The notes: generated by a model not told the origin, from the letters alone. Positions 1 through 5,721 are shown, counted from the stretch's first letter. The stretch is 23,982 nt of DNA from Alphaproteobacteria bacterium (GCA_017642565.1 JAGCOU010000005.1:1-23982), one strand, 5' to 3'. Numbers and translations are program-made.

Positions 1-5
1 TATTT

Positions 6-80
6 TGGCAGCCCCACTCGGATTTGAACCGGGATTCTCGCCTTGAAAGGGCGGTGTCCTAACCATTAGACGATGGGGCC
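6..80 (-). tRNA. tRNA-Glu(UUC)
   Basis: The minus strand folds as a tRNA: 7-bp acceptor (GGCCCCA with TGGGGCT, first pair G-U), D arm with GGTTAGGAC, anticodon loop CTTTCAA giving UUC, T loop TTCAAAT, and an encoded CCA. Two C/A mismatches are seen: one at the outer pair of the anticodon stem (CCGCC against GGCGA) and one in the T stem (CCCGG against CCGAG). The gene has its own promoter just upstream and stands alone in this window. Confidence 0.93.
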
Positions 81-102
81 ATAACTCTCTAAACGCGGAG
101 AA

Positions 103-131
103 ATTTTATAAGACTTTTTCCCGTTTGTCAA
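103..131 (-). promoter_or_regulatory. Promoter of tRNA-Glu
   Basis: On the minus strand there is a perfect -35 TTGACA (126-131), a 17-nt spacer and -10 TAAAAT (103-108). The predicted start is near 96, about 16 nt before the mature tRNA 5' end at 80. Confidence 0.75.
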
Positions 132-175
132 GAATTAAATATTAATACCAGTAATTAGCACCCCTATTTATGAAC

Positions 176-1750
176 CTAACTTTTTTTCTGACATTGAAAT
201 TCAACTCCGCTTGGTTCATAACCGTCACCACATTCGCAACTGCCATTATAGTATCCACCACCACTATTTTCACAACGTTTTCTTTCATCTTTTTCTACAC
301 AATCACCGTTCTTTTCGACAAAGCCCGCTTCCGTATCACATACACACGAAGCTAGCAAATACTTAGTGGTTGGCGAAGGAACGATATAATCTTCTTCATA
401 AGTCGACCCATTCGCAGTAGCTCTGCTGTCTGCCCCATCAGCACTCATATATCTACTTTCATCAGTACTGTTATTATTGCATCTGGCCCCAAAACGTTGA
501 TAAGCGTCTGTAATTTTATCATCCAAAGGATAAGGCAAACGCATGGAACTGTACCCACTTAAATAAATCTTTTGACCAAGTTTTCCAGGCGTAGCATTTA
601 TAGCCGCAATATCGCGTTCTACAACCTTTTTAAGTGTATTCTCACCTGACGAATTCACAGTTGAAGAAGACCCATTGTTATTTGCATTGTTCGCATTCGC
701 AACATTTGAATTGCCAGCAGCACTATTTGCACCAGTCCCAGATACAACAACTCCCTCTACTGTTTGGGTGTCCTTGTCAAAACAAGCACCATTTTTTAAA
801 TCATAATCACTGTTACATTCAACTACTTCACACCTAGAAACAATATTCGCTGTTTTGTCCACAGAATCTGTTTCAGACTTTGTTGCACCACAACCTGCCC
901 CCGAATCAACGGTCGTCAATTTTCTTTCTTTCACTCTGTCTGGTAATTTGTTGCGACAACGGTTTTCCGCATCTTTTATAGCAGAGTCTAAACCTGACTT
1001 TAACGAAGATGGGACCTCACAAGGTCTGTAACCAATGGTGGCTATATTAAACGCCTGATAATCGGTTTCGCGCCTCAAGTCTTCTATATCGCGCGCAACA
1101 GCATCTTTTAACAATGTACCACCATTCTGTTGCGAACTATTATGGGTCGAAGCTGATGTTGAATTTGAATTTGATGTTGAAGTTGGATTTGTTGTGGTAT
1201 TTTCTCCATTATTATTCACGTTGACAGTACCATTTTGCCCACCAGCGTTCGCCTGACCAGACAACAAAGTCACACCATATTCACACAGGCCACCTTCCCC
1301 AGACTTATAGCCCGCGTTTGTATTACATGTACACACACCCATATCTTCATGCCATTGACCACCTGTTTGTGTACAATTTGTTTGTCTTTGCCGTTTTTCT
1401 TCTTCGGCTTTCTTTTTGGCTTCGGCTTCGGCTTTCTTGGTGGCAAGTGTTGTCTTGGTGTTATCTATTTCTTGTTGTGTCTTTTCTATGCTTTTGTCTG
1501 TGCTTGCTATCTTGGTATCATAATCTTTTATCTTTTTCGCTTCTACTACGTTGCCCGCTACACCTACTGCTGTTAACCCCAGCGTAGATATACCCGCGAT
1601 TTTTAATCCTTTGGTGGATCCCATGCACTTTTCCAATTCTGCCATTTTGCGTTGTTTTTCTTGGACCAAACGATTTACCCGCAAACTTTCCCCCATACAC
1701 AAACTGGGTGCCAGTGCAATCAACAAACCAATAAAAGATATTTTACGCAT
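176..1750 (-). CDS. Secreted cysteine-rich coiled-coil protein with internal duplication
   Basis: A 524-residue protein of unknown function. Residues 1-20 are a signal peptide (MRKISF..., hydrophobic, cleavage near CMG-E). Then come a short helix, a Gly/Ala-rich hydrophobic stretch (about 47-69), a Lys/Glu/Ala-rich coiled coil (70-123), and a Cys motif region (125-158). Two related units follow, about 211-323 and 371-485. Each has a Thr-Leu-Lys-Lys/Asp helix with Arg-Asp-Ile, a Cys-containing core, and a C-x-x-x-x-[GD]-[YF]...G-x-C tail. Asn/Ser/Thr/Gly-rich linkers (160-210, 330-370) precede them. The C-terminus adds one more Cys motif with GYEPSG. The start ATG has GGGAG upstream. The gene lies behind 1846-2256 on the same strand but has its own promoter. 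The N-terminal module is shared with that neighbour. Likely envelope or surface exposed; role not assignable. Confidence 0.85.
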   Translation of the reverse strand: MRKISFIGLLIALAPSLCMGESLRVNRLVQEKQRKMAELEKCMGSTKGLKIAGISTLGLTAVGVAGNVVEAKKIKDYDTKIASTDKSIEKTQQEIDNTKTTLATKKAEAEAKKKAEEEKRQRQTNCTQTGGQWHEDMGVCTCNTNAGYKSGEGGLCEYGVTLLSGQANAGGQNGTVNVNNNGENTTTNPTSTSNSNSTSASTHNSSQQNGGTLLKDAVARDIEDLRRETDYQAFNIATIGYRPCEVPSSLKSGLDSAIKDAENRCRNKLPDRVKERKLTTVDSGAGCGATKSETDSVDKTANIVSRCEVVECNSDYDLKNGACFDKDTQTVEGVVVSGTGANSAAGNSNVANANNANNNGSSSTVNSSGENTLKKVVERDIAAINATPGKLGQKIYLSGYSSMRLPYPLDDKITDAYQRFGARCNNNSTDESRYMSADGADSRATANGSTYEEDYIVPSPTTKYLLASCVCDTEAGFVEKNGDCVEKDERKRCENSGGGYYNGSCECGDGYEPSGVEFQCQKKS

Positions 1751-1780
1751 AGATTTTCTCCCTGATTCTCAATGTTTTTC

Positions 1781-1807
1781 ATTATATCAAAAAGATATCT
1801 TTTTGAT
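1781..1807 (-). promoter_or_regulatory. Extended -10 promoter with 22-bp palindromic operator candidate
   Basis: On the minus strand, TGATATAAT (an extended -10; hexamer TATAAT at 1781-1786) lies 30 nt upstream of the ATG at 1750. A perfect 22-bp palindrome, arms ATCAAAAAGAT and ATCTTTTTGAT, occupies 1786-1807 and touches the -10 box. It fills the spacer where polymerase binds, as expected of an operator. A hairpin in the transcript of the upstream gene is the alternative, but no poly-U tract follows it. Confidence 0.55.
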
Positions 1808-1845
1808 GCAGATTTTAACAAAAAAAGTACCCCTATAGCCCTATT

Positions 1846-2256
1846 TTAATTATTTTGACTTTCAAAATCTGTCAACTCTTTTTGTACCTCTTTCTTTTCA
1901 TCTTTCAAACTTTTCAACTCACTCTGTTTAGTTGTATATGTATCTTTTTTCTGTCCTATTTTTGCGCCTTGAACCGCAGCAGCTGTTCCAGTAGCAACGA
2001 CACCAGCTGCGCCAATTACAGTCGCCGCTATCCAGCCTTTCTTTTGTTTTTTACATTTTGCGATTTCTTCGTCTAGTATGCGAATATCTTCTTCCAAAAT
2101 AGCAATCGTTTCTGCGTCATCAAGATCCGAACCATCTTCGGCAACAAACGCAGAACGTGCAGCATTATTACTGTGATTTTTCGTCTTTATCGCAGCATCC
2201 GCATCAAACACAAAAGCCACGGAAAAAATCATTACGAACATCAAAATTTTATTCAT
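1846..2256 (-). CDS. Secreted coiled-coil protein with glycine-rich hydrophobic segment
   Basis: A 136-residue protein of unknown function. Residues 1-22 form a signal peptide (MNKILMFVMIFSVAFVFDADA). An acidic helix ends in IAKCKKQKKG. Next is a Gly/Ala-rich hydrophobic stretch (about 68-90, GAAGVVATGTAAA) that could insert in a membrane. A charged coiled coil (about 95-133, KSLKDEKKEVQKEL) completes it. The order helix, single Cys, lysines/glycine, glycine-zipper-like segment, coiled coil is the same as residues 35-105 of the 524-residue neighbour downstream, so the two look paralogous. The start has AAGGAGAG eight bases upstream. Probably an envelope structural protein; this is inference. 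Confidence 0.85.
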   Translation of the reverse strand: MNKILMFVMIFSVAFVFDADAAIKTKNHSNNAARSAFVAEDGSDLDDAETIAILEEDIRILDEEIAKCKKQKKGWIAATVIGAAGVVATGTAAAVQGAKIGQKKDTYTTKQSELKSLKDEKKEVQKELTDFESQNN

Positions 2257-2291
2257 GAAATTCTCTCCTTGTTTTTACCCTTATGTTGTGC

Positions 2292-2320
2292 ATTATATCA
2301 CAAAAAACAACTTGATGCAA
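2292..2320 (-). promoter_or_regulatory. Promoter of the 136-residue coiled-coil gene
   Basis: On the minus strand: -35 TTGCAT (2315-2320), 17-nt spacer, -10 TATAAT (2292-2297) preceded by TGA, giving an extended -10. An 18-bp block including this -10 recurs exactly at 3246-3263 upstream of another minus-strand gene. Confidence 0.7.
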
Positions 2321-2351
2321 AAAAAATATAAACCCACCAAACGGTGGGTTT
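2321..2351 (-). terminator. Intrinsic terminator of tRNA-Asp
   Basis: A 9-bp stem (AAACCCACC at 2330-2338 with GGTGGGTTT at 2343-2351) and a 4-nt loop. On the minus strand it is followed by TATATTTTTT. It sits 12 nt past the tRNA-Asp 3' end. Confidence 0.85.
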
Positions 2352-2363
2352 AACAAAAATTTG

Positions 2364-2441
2364 TGGCGGGATGTAAGGGGCTCGAACCCTCGACCTTCTG
2401 CGTGACAGGCAGACGCTCTAAACCAGCTGAGCTAACACCCC
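2364..2441 (-). tRNA. tRNA-Asp(GUC)
   Basis: The minus strand gives a complete cloverleaf: acceptor GGGGTGT with ACATCCC, D arm with GCTCAGCTGGTTTAGAGC, anticodon stem TCTGC/GCAGA around CTGTCAC (GUC), T loop TTCGAGC, discriminator G and encoded CCA. Confidence 0.96.
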
Positions 2442-2454
2442 AGAGCAGAACAAT

Positions 2455-2481
2455 ATTATACCGAACAGATTAAAAAAGCAA
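2455..2481 (-). promoter_or_regulatory. Promoter of tRNA-Asp
   Basis: A perfect -10 TATAAT (2455-2460 on the minus strand) lies 13 nt before the tRNA. The best -35 is TTGCTT (2476-2481), with a short 15-nt spacer, so the -35 assignment is weak. Confidence 0.5.
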
Positions 2482-2506
2482 GTATTTTTTTAGACATTTT
2501 CATAAA

Positions 2507-2535
2507 TTGACAAATGCAACTATTTTTTATATACT
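2507..2535 (+). promoter_or_regulatory. Near-consensus promoter abutting the small lipoprotein gene
   Basis: TTGACA (2507-2512), a 17-nt spacer and TATACT (2530-2535). The usual start point, about seven bases on, falls on the ATG at 2543, so the mRNA would have essentially no 5' leader. It probably also drives the tRNA-Leu gene downstream, for which no separate promoter is seen. Confidence 0.8.
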
Positions 2536-2542
2536 GTCTTGC

Positions 2543-2665
2543 ATGAAGAAGATATTCTTTTTGATTTGTATGGTTTTGTTATGTGCGTTGGTTTTGGGCG
2601 GTTGCGGAACAAAGTCCGCATTAGAACACGACCCAGATTACCCACGCAATTATCCTGTGTATTAA
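2543..2665 (+). CDS. Small lipoprotein, LptM/YifL-like
   Basis: A 40-residue protein. A hydrophobic segment follows MKKIFF and ends in the lipobox LGGC (Cys21). The mature part is only 20 residues, beginning CGTKSAL and ending in a Pro/Tyr-rich tail. The hydrophobic lipobox plus C-G-x-K-x-x-L is the pattern of the very short LptM (formerly YifL) lipoproteins, which assist LptD assembly in the outer membrane; family assignment is by that motif only. In many proteobacteria the gene lies next to lysA; here tRNA-Leu starts four bases after its stop. There is no Shine-Dalgarno sequence, and the promoter places the transcription start on the ATG. Confidence 0.75.
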   Translation: MKKIFFLICMVLLCALVLGGCGTKSALEHDPDYPRNYPVY

Positions 2666-2669
2666 ATTT

Positions 2670-2754
2670 GGGGGTATGGCGGAACTGGTAGACGCGCTGG
2701 ATTTAGGTTCCAGTGGGGCAACCCGTAAGAGTTCGATTCTCTTTATCCCCACCA
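2670..2754 (+). tRNA. tRNA-Leu(UAG)
   Basis: A class II tRNA with acceptor GGGGGTA/TATCCCC, anticodon stem CTGGA/TCCAG around TTTAGGT (UAG), a long variable arm (TGGGGCAACCCGT), T loop TTCGATT, discriminator A and encoded CCA. It appears co-transcribed with the small lipoprotein and is followed after six bases by the first repeat hairpin, which probably ends the transcript. Confidence 0.96.
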
Positions 2755-2760
2755 CGAAAA

Positions 2761-2800
2761 ATTGTTAGCCCACACAACAAAGTGTGGGCTTAAAATTTTT
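2761..2800 (+). terminator. Repeat A, copy 1: terminator-like hairpin after tRNA-Leu(UAG)
   Basis: A 40-bp unit with a perfect 9-bp stem (AGCCCACAC with GTGTGGGCT, 2767-2775 and 2782-2790), loop AACAAA, then TAAAATTTTT. Identical copies occur at 2882-2921 and 17300-17339. Its place right after the tRNA and its T-rich tail suit a Rho-independent terminator, but the identical dispersed copies show it is also a repeat. Confidence 0.75.
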
Positions 2801-2802
2801 CA

Positions 2803-2881
2803 GTGTCGCGCCGTAGCTCAACAAATTCTCGGGGATGCCTTCAAATTTCATAAACAGCGAAGGCGGACCAAGCTTATTTAA
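2803..2881. repeat. Repeat B, copy 1 (79 bp) between two A hairpins
   Basis: It shares its first 26 bases (GTGTCGCGCCGTAGCTCAAC followed by AAATTCT, one T/C difference) and its last 22 bases (AGGCGGACCA...CTTATTTA, few changes) with the copy at 17221-17299. Both copies are 79 bp. The middle differs and here holds an inverted repeat, GCCTTC/GAAGGC. It sits two bases after A1 and directly before A2. Confidence 0.75.
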
Positions 2882-2921
2882 ATTGTTAGCCCACACAACA
2901 AAGTGTGGGCTTAAAATTTTT
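2882..2921. repeat. Repeat A, copy 2
   Basis: Identical to 2761-2800, including the stem GCCCACAC/GTGTGGGC and the TTTTT tail, offset by 121 bp. It stands 62 bases from the end of the convergent gene at 2984 and may stop plus-strand transcription before it. Confidence 0.8.
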
Positions 2922-2983
2922 ATAAACGCCACCTTCCCTGCGCACAAGGCACAAGGTTGATTTTAACGAAAATTCTGCGATTT

Positions 2984-3217
2984 TTATTTTTTCTTCTTCA
3001 CAGATTTTTTTGCGCTGCTGCCTGCTGGCATTTTTTTGTATTCTTTGTACAAAAACGCGATGCAAACATATATTATCAACGCAAAAAACGCCGTAAATGC
3101 ACCAGCAATCAAATCACCGCCAGTAAAATACAAAAACAAAATTATTGCACCTACTAATGCGATGGTATAACCCATATTATTAGTCAACACTTTACCTAAT
3201 TTTTCAAAAAAAGTCAT
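2984..3217 (-). CDS. Small two-helix membrane protein
   Basis: A 77-residue protein beginning MTFFEKLGKVL. I chose this ATG because GGGGAG sits just upstream and a promoter lies 29 bases back; a longer reading frame would start inside that promoter. Two hydrophobic helices (about 18-35 and 38-60) are followed by a Lys/Ser-rich tail ending KKSVKKKK, suggesting an inner-membrane protein with a positive cytoplasmic C-terminus. Family not recognised. It is transcribed alone. Confidence 0.7.
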   Translation of the reverse strand: MTFFEKLGKVLTNNMGYTIALVGAIILFLYFTGGDLIAGAFTAFFALIIYVCIAFLYKEYKKMPAGSSAKKSVKKKK

Positions 3218-3245
3218 TATTCTCCCCTTTTTTGGATTCTTTTCT

Positions 3246-3273
3246 ATTATATCACAAAAAACACCAACCACAA
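3246..3273 (-). promoter_or_regulatory. Extended -10 promoter of the 77-residue membrane protein
   Basis: On the minus strand: TATAAT (3246-3251) preceded by TGA, with a weak -35 TTGTGG (3268-3273, 16-nt spacer). The 18 bases at 3246-3263 are identical to those at 2292-2309. Confidence 0.6.
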
Positions 3274-3307
3274 AATAAAAAGTGTCGCAAATTTTCACGA
3301 CACTTTT
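3272..3307 (-). terminator. Intrinsic terminator of the 3333-4408 operon
   Basis: A 10-bp stem, AAAAGTGTCG (3278-3287) with CGACACTTTT (3298-3307), and a 10-nt loop. On the minus strand it is followed by TATTTTG. It lies 26 bases past the stop at 3333 and overlaps the -35 region of the next promoter. Confidence 0.8.
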
Positions 3308-3332
3308 ATCAGAGATAAAAAATGATTAATCT

Positions 3333-4094
3333 TTACAAGATAATTTGTCCGCGAACGCGTGCCCCACTTGGCAACGGACCAAACGAAGACTGACGGTTAA
3401 CATAGATATTTCCGTTTACTGTGAATTCCCCACAGAAACTCAATTTATCTACATTGCGAATAAACAAATGTCCGTTTATTTTTGCACCACATGGCAATGT
3501 ATATTTACGCATATTTTGAACGAATAAATTACCATCTATCTTCACACCGTTTGACAACACCGGAGAAGATGGCATCAAATCAACAATAACATCACCAGAT
3601 AAATTTTGTTGTGGCAATTCTTCTGCTGGGAAAGACAATTCTTTAACAATCTCAGGTTTTTTAACACCAACTGTTTTAATCTTTGGTTTAATATTTGTCT
3701 GAGGGTCAGCCTTTAATGGCAAAGTCGTTTTAAAAGTGCGTTTTACGACTTTACGTTTTTCAACAGGGTTTTTCTGTGTTGTTGTTGCAGTAATATTTTT
3801 ACCGGTACTATTTGCACAATCTGCATTCAAAGCAGCGCGTTTATTGCAACACACAAAATTATTAATCAAAGCGGAAAACAAAACAATTATTATAACCAAC
3901 AATGTTAAATTTATCATGCCGACAACATCAATGCTTTTAAGCCAGTTCCACACAGCGCGACAAATTCTGCAAATCAAACGCCACAAGGCTTTGATTACAC
4001 GCCAAGGAAACAATATAATTTTTTCCAAAATTAAATCATCGTGTCTATCACGGGCTTTGTTAGTTGCTTCTTTCATTTTTTGTGTTTTATTCAT
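3333..4094 (-). CDS. Membrane-anchored protein with short beta-solenoid-like repeats
   Basis: A 253-residue protein of unknown function. The N-terminal 55 residues are basic and aromatic (RVIKALWRLICRICRAVWNW), probably an amphipathic membrane-associated helix. One transmembrane segment follows (about 59-78, MINLTLLVIIIVLFSALI), then a Lys/Pro/Thr-rich linker (95-150). The C-terminal 85 residues contain repeated strand motifs: GVKIDGNLFV, GAKINGHLFI, EFTVNGNIYV, GARVRGQIIL. These are spaced about 20-25 residues apart, with LPxG turns. The [VI]-x-G-x-[LI]-x-[VI] pattern is that of a beta-solenoid such as the LPxGLxVxGxLxL leucine-rich repeats or bactofilins; I cannot decide between them. It follows the 97-residue gene by 20 bases in one operon. 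Confidence 0.75.
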   Translation of the reverse strand: MNKTQKMKEATNKARDRHDDLILEKIILFPWRVIKALWRLICRICRAVWNWLKSIDVVGMINLTLLVIIIVLFSALINNFVCCNKRAALNADCANSTGKNITATTTQKNPVEKRKVVKRTFKTTLPLKADPQTNIKPKIKTVGVKKPEIVKELSFPAEELPQQNLSGDVIVDLMPSSPVLSNGVKIDGNLFVQNMRKYTLPCGAKINGHLFIRNVDKLSFCGEFTVNGNIYVNRQSSFGPLPSGARVRGQIIL

Positions 4095-4114
4095 TTTTTA
4101 TCCTTTTGTTTTTT

Positions 4115-4408
4115 CTAGTGCAAGTTTTGTTTTAAAAAATCAATTCTCGCGTTGTTTGCTGAAATCTTTTTGTTAAGATTGTCAACAACAGCTTCTTTGT
4201 TTGTAATTTTTTTATCTGTTTGATTGAGACTTTTGATTTGGACGACCATTTTGGTATTTCGGGCTTCCAAGACATCAATAGTTGCTTCAATCTTAGCATT
4301 ACGTCTTTCTCGCTGACACTTTTTTGAAACAGAAACCAAGACCACACTCCCCGCAATAAACAAAGCAGAGAGCATTATCAAAAATTTCTTTCTGTTTTCA
4401 TTTGTCAT
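4115..4408 (-). CDS. Small membrane-anchored coiled-coil protein
   Basis: A 97-residue protein. A short charged N-terminus (MTNENRKKF) leads to one hydrophobic helix (about 9-27). A Lys/Asn-rich coiled coil follows (about 36-95), with repeated hydrophobics in VLEARNTKMVVQIKSLNQ and VVDNLNKKISANNARI. The topology suits an inner-membrane anchor with a periplasmic coiled coil. The size and layout recall FtsB/FtsL-type division proteins, but no specific motif supports that. GAGGT lies ten bases upstream of the ATG. First gene of a two-gene operon with the repeat protein at 3333. Confidence 0.7.
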   Translation of the reverse strand: MTNENRKKFLIMLSALFIAGSVVLVSVSKKCQRERRNAKIEATIDVLEARNTKMVVQIKSLNQTDKKITNKEAVVDNLNKKISANNARIDFLKQNLH

Positions 4409-4433
4409 GCTTTTTTACCTCTTTTTCATGGTT

Positions 4434-4461
4434 ATTATAGACAATATTTTTTATTTGTCAA
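4434..4461 (-). promoter_or_regulatory. Promoter of the 4408-3333 operon
   Basis: Both boxes match consensus on the minus strand: TTGACA (4456-4461), 16-nt spacer, TATAAT (4434-4439). The start codon of the first gene is 25 bases downstream of the -10 box. Confidence 0.85.
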
Positions 4462-4470
4462 GCGTTTTAT

Positions 4471-4502
4471 AAAAAAACTTCCGCCAAGAAATCATGGCGG
4501 AA
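4471..4502 (-). terminator. Intrinsic terminator of the cysteine-rich gene
   Basis: An 8-bp stem (TTCCGCCA at 4479-4486, TGGCGGAA at 4495-4502) with an 8-nt loop. On the minus strand it is followed by GTTTTTTT. It lies 23 bases after the stop at 4526. Confidence 0.87.
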
Positions 4503-4525
4503 AAATCATAATTACTTATCTATTA

Positions 4526-5590
4526 TTATTCGCATTCTTCGTCTTCACAAAGCGCCGTATGCACAGTATATTCGCCAGTTGGTGTTTGAACATGGAAGGA
4601 CCTACCACTTGGCAACAATTTCTTACCTTCGCTGATTGGCGTAGTATTAGCATACCATGCTTCACCCTCGATATCCACACGCAATGAAGGACTCGTCCGT
4701 TTATCTTTGTGCAAGAAGATTCTATCTTCGCCAACACGCAATACATATCCGCAATCTTTCACAGAAGTCGCACCTTGCGGACTCTTCAAATTATCTTCAC
4801 AGTAAGCGATACCTTGGTCTTCTGTTGAAGATACAGCGAACACATCTTCTCCGCTGCCTGCACAATAAGCGCCTTCTGGGCACACAGAACAGTTACTTTC
4901 ACCCTTCTTCAGGTAGGTTCCAGCAACGCATCTTACCATATCAACGCCAACACAAACCTTTTCACCATTAACTTCTTCCTGTTTATAGCCAGCATCGCAT
5001 TCCAATCTAACAATTTCGCACAAACTTGAATCAACCAGTTCACAGTCCTCAGATCGTTGTCCGCTGTGTGTTTTGCATTTCACTTTGCCATTTACAACAT
5101 CTGCATCTGTCCTTTCTTCAAAAGCGTATACAGCCAAACCGTTACCACCATCATATGGATTCTTAAACCGACAAGGAACGGTTTCAATTTTATAACAATT
5201 ACTGCTTGATGTTGCACCCACATCCGAATTCGGATAGTCTGCACTGCACTGCACTGCACCATGACTTACGCCATCAAACAAAATATTTTCTGTACCGGCA
5301 CAATAATACCCGCTTTCGCAAGTTGCGCATCCCGCCGATTCGGAAGTAATTTTTAAATATTCCCCAGGTTCACAAGAATACGAATGTGGCACCATTTTAG
5401 CCTTTAAGGTAATATTTCCGCTGTATACATCGAGAGTTGAAGCGTCACACATCTGGGTTTCTTTGACCTGACAAGAACCATTTGAACAAGAGATAATACA
5501 AGAACCATCTTCGCAACCTACAAGTGCGGCAAAGCCAGGCGATACAAGCATCACCGCCAGCATTACCACCAAAAGTAGTCGCTTAAACAT
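4526..5590 (-). CDS. Secreted cysteine-rich surface protein with duplicated GYYC module
   Basis: A 354-residue protein starting MFKRLLLVVML. This start has GAGGA upstream and gives a clean signal peptide (cleavage near GFA-A, residue 22). Cysteines are frequent. Two related modules span about 73-132 and 221-281. Each reads C-x-x-G-x-Y-L-K, then a pair of Cys, GYYCAGT or AYCAGSG, then GA/IAxC, and a closing GATS...C-[YG]. The spacing resembles short disulfide-rich modules of the TNFR/EGF type. The last 70 residues (RVGEDRIFLHKDKRTSPSLR...) are Cys-poor and look like a beta domain, with Cys-containing acid residues at the end. Likely disulfide-bonded in the periplasm or at the surface. Function unknown. 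Monocistronic: own promoter with long leader, own terminator. Confidence 0.82.
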   Translation of the reverse strand: MFKRLLLVVMLAVMLVSPGFAALVGCEDGSCIISCSNGSCQVKETQMCDASTLDVYSGNITLKAKMVPHSYSCEPGEYLKITSESAGCATCESGYYCAGTENILFDGVSHGAVQCSADYPNSDVGATSSSNCYKIETVPCRFKNPYDGGNGLAVYAFEERTDADVVNGKVKCKTHSGQRSEDCELVDSSLCEIVRLECDAGYKQEEVNGEKVCVGVDMVRCVAGTYLKKGESNCSVCPEGAYCAGSGEDVFAVSSTEDQGIAYCEDNLKSPQGATSVKDCGYVLRVGEDRIFLHKDKRTSPSLRVDIEGEAWYANTTPISEGKKLLPSGRSFHVQTPTGEYTVHTALCEDEECE

Positions 5591-5721
5591 ACTGATTTTT
5601 TCCTCTTTCCTTTCTTTGTATATAAAGAATTTTTCCCTGTTTTCCGGCACTTTACACACACAGCAGACAGGGCAACCCTTCATATGAACATAGTGTAGAA
5701 AAAATGCGCAAGTTGGGTCAA
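5591..5721 (-). promoter_or_regulatory. Promoter and 95-nt leader of the cysteine-rich gene
   Basis: On the minus strand: -35 TTGACC (5716-5721), 18-nt spacer, -10 TACACT (5692-5697), predicted start near 5685. The leader contains an inverted repeat, CCCTGT/ACAGGG (5667-5672 and 5635-5640, loop of 26 nt). It also has an ATG at 5683, in frame with the gene and within two bases of the predicted start. That frame would encode a Cys-rich N-terminal extension (MKGCPVCCVC...) before the signal peptide. Confidence 0.5.

Noticed and set aside
2803..2881. Repeat B as a decayed tRNA gene
   Set aside because: It has a D-arm-like GTAGCTCAAC and ends in GGACCA, but the acceptor strands do not pair, there is no T arm, and the second copy has an unrelated middle.
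2761..2921. CRISPR array
   Set aside because: Only two identical units with one 81-bp gap, each unit being a hairpin terminator; no array regularity and no cas genes.
4415..4429. A four-codon minigene (ATG AAA AAG AGG TAA) before the 97-residue gene
   Set aside because: It contains the ribosome binding site of the real gene, and the predicted transcription start falls within its ATG, so translation is unlikely.
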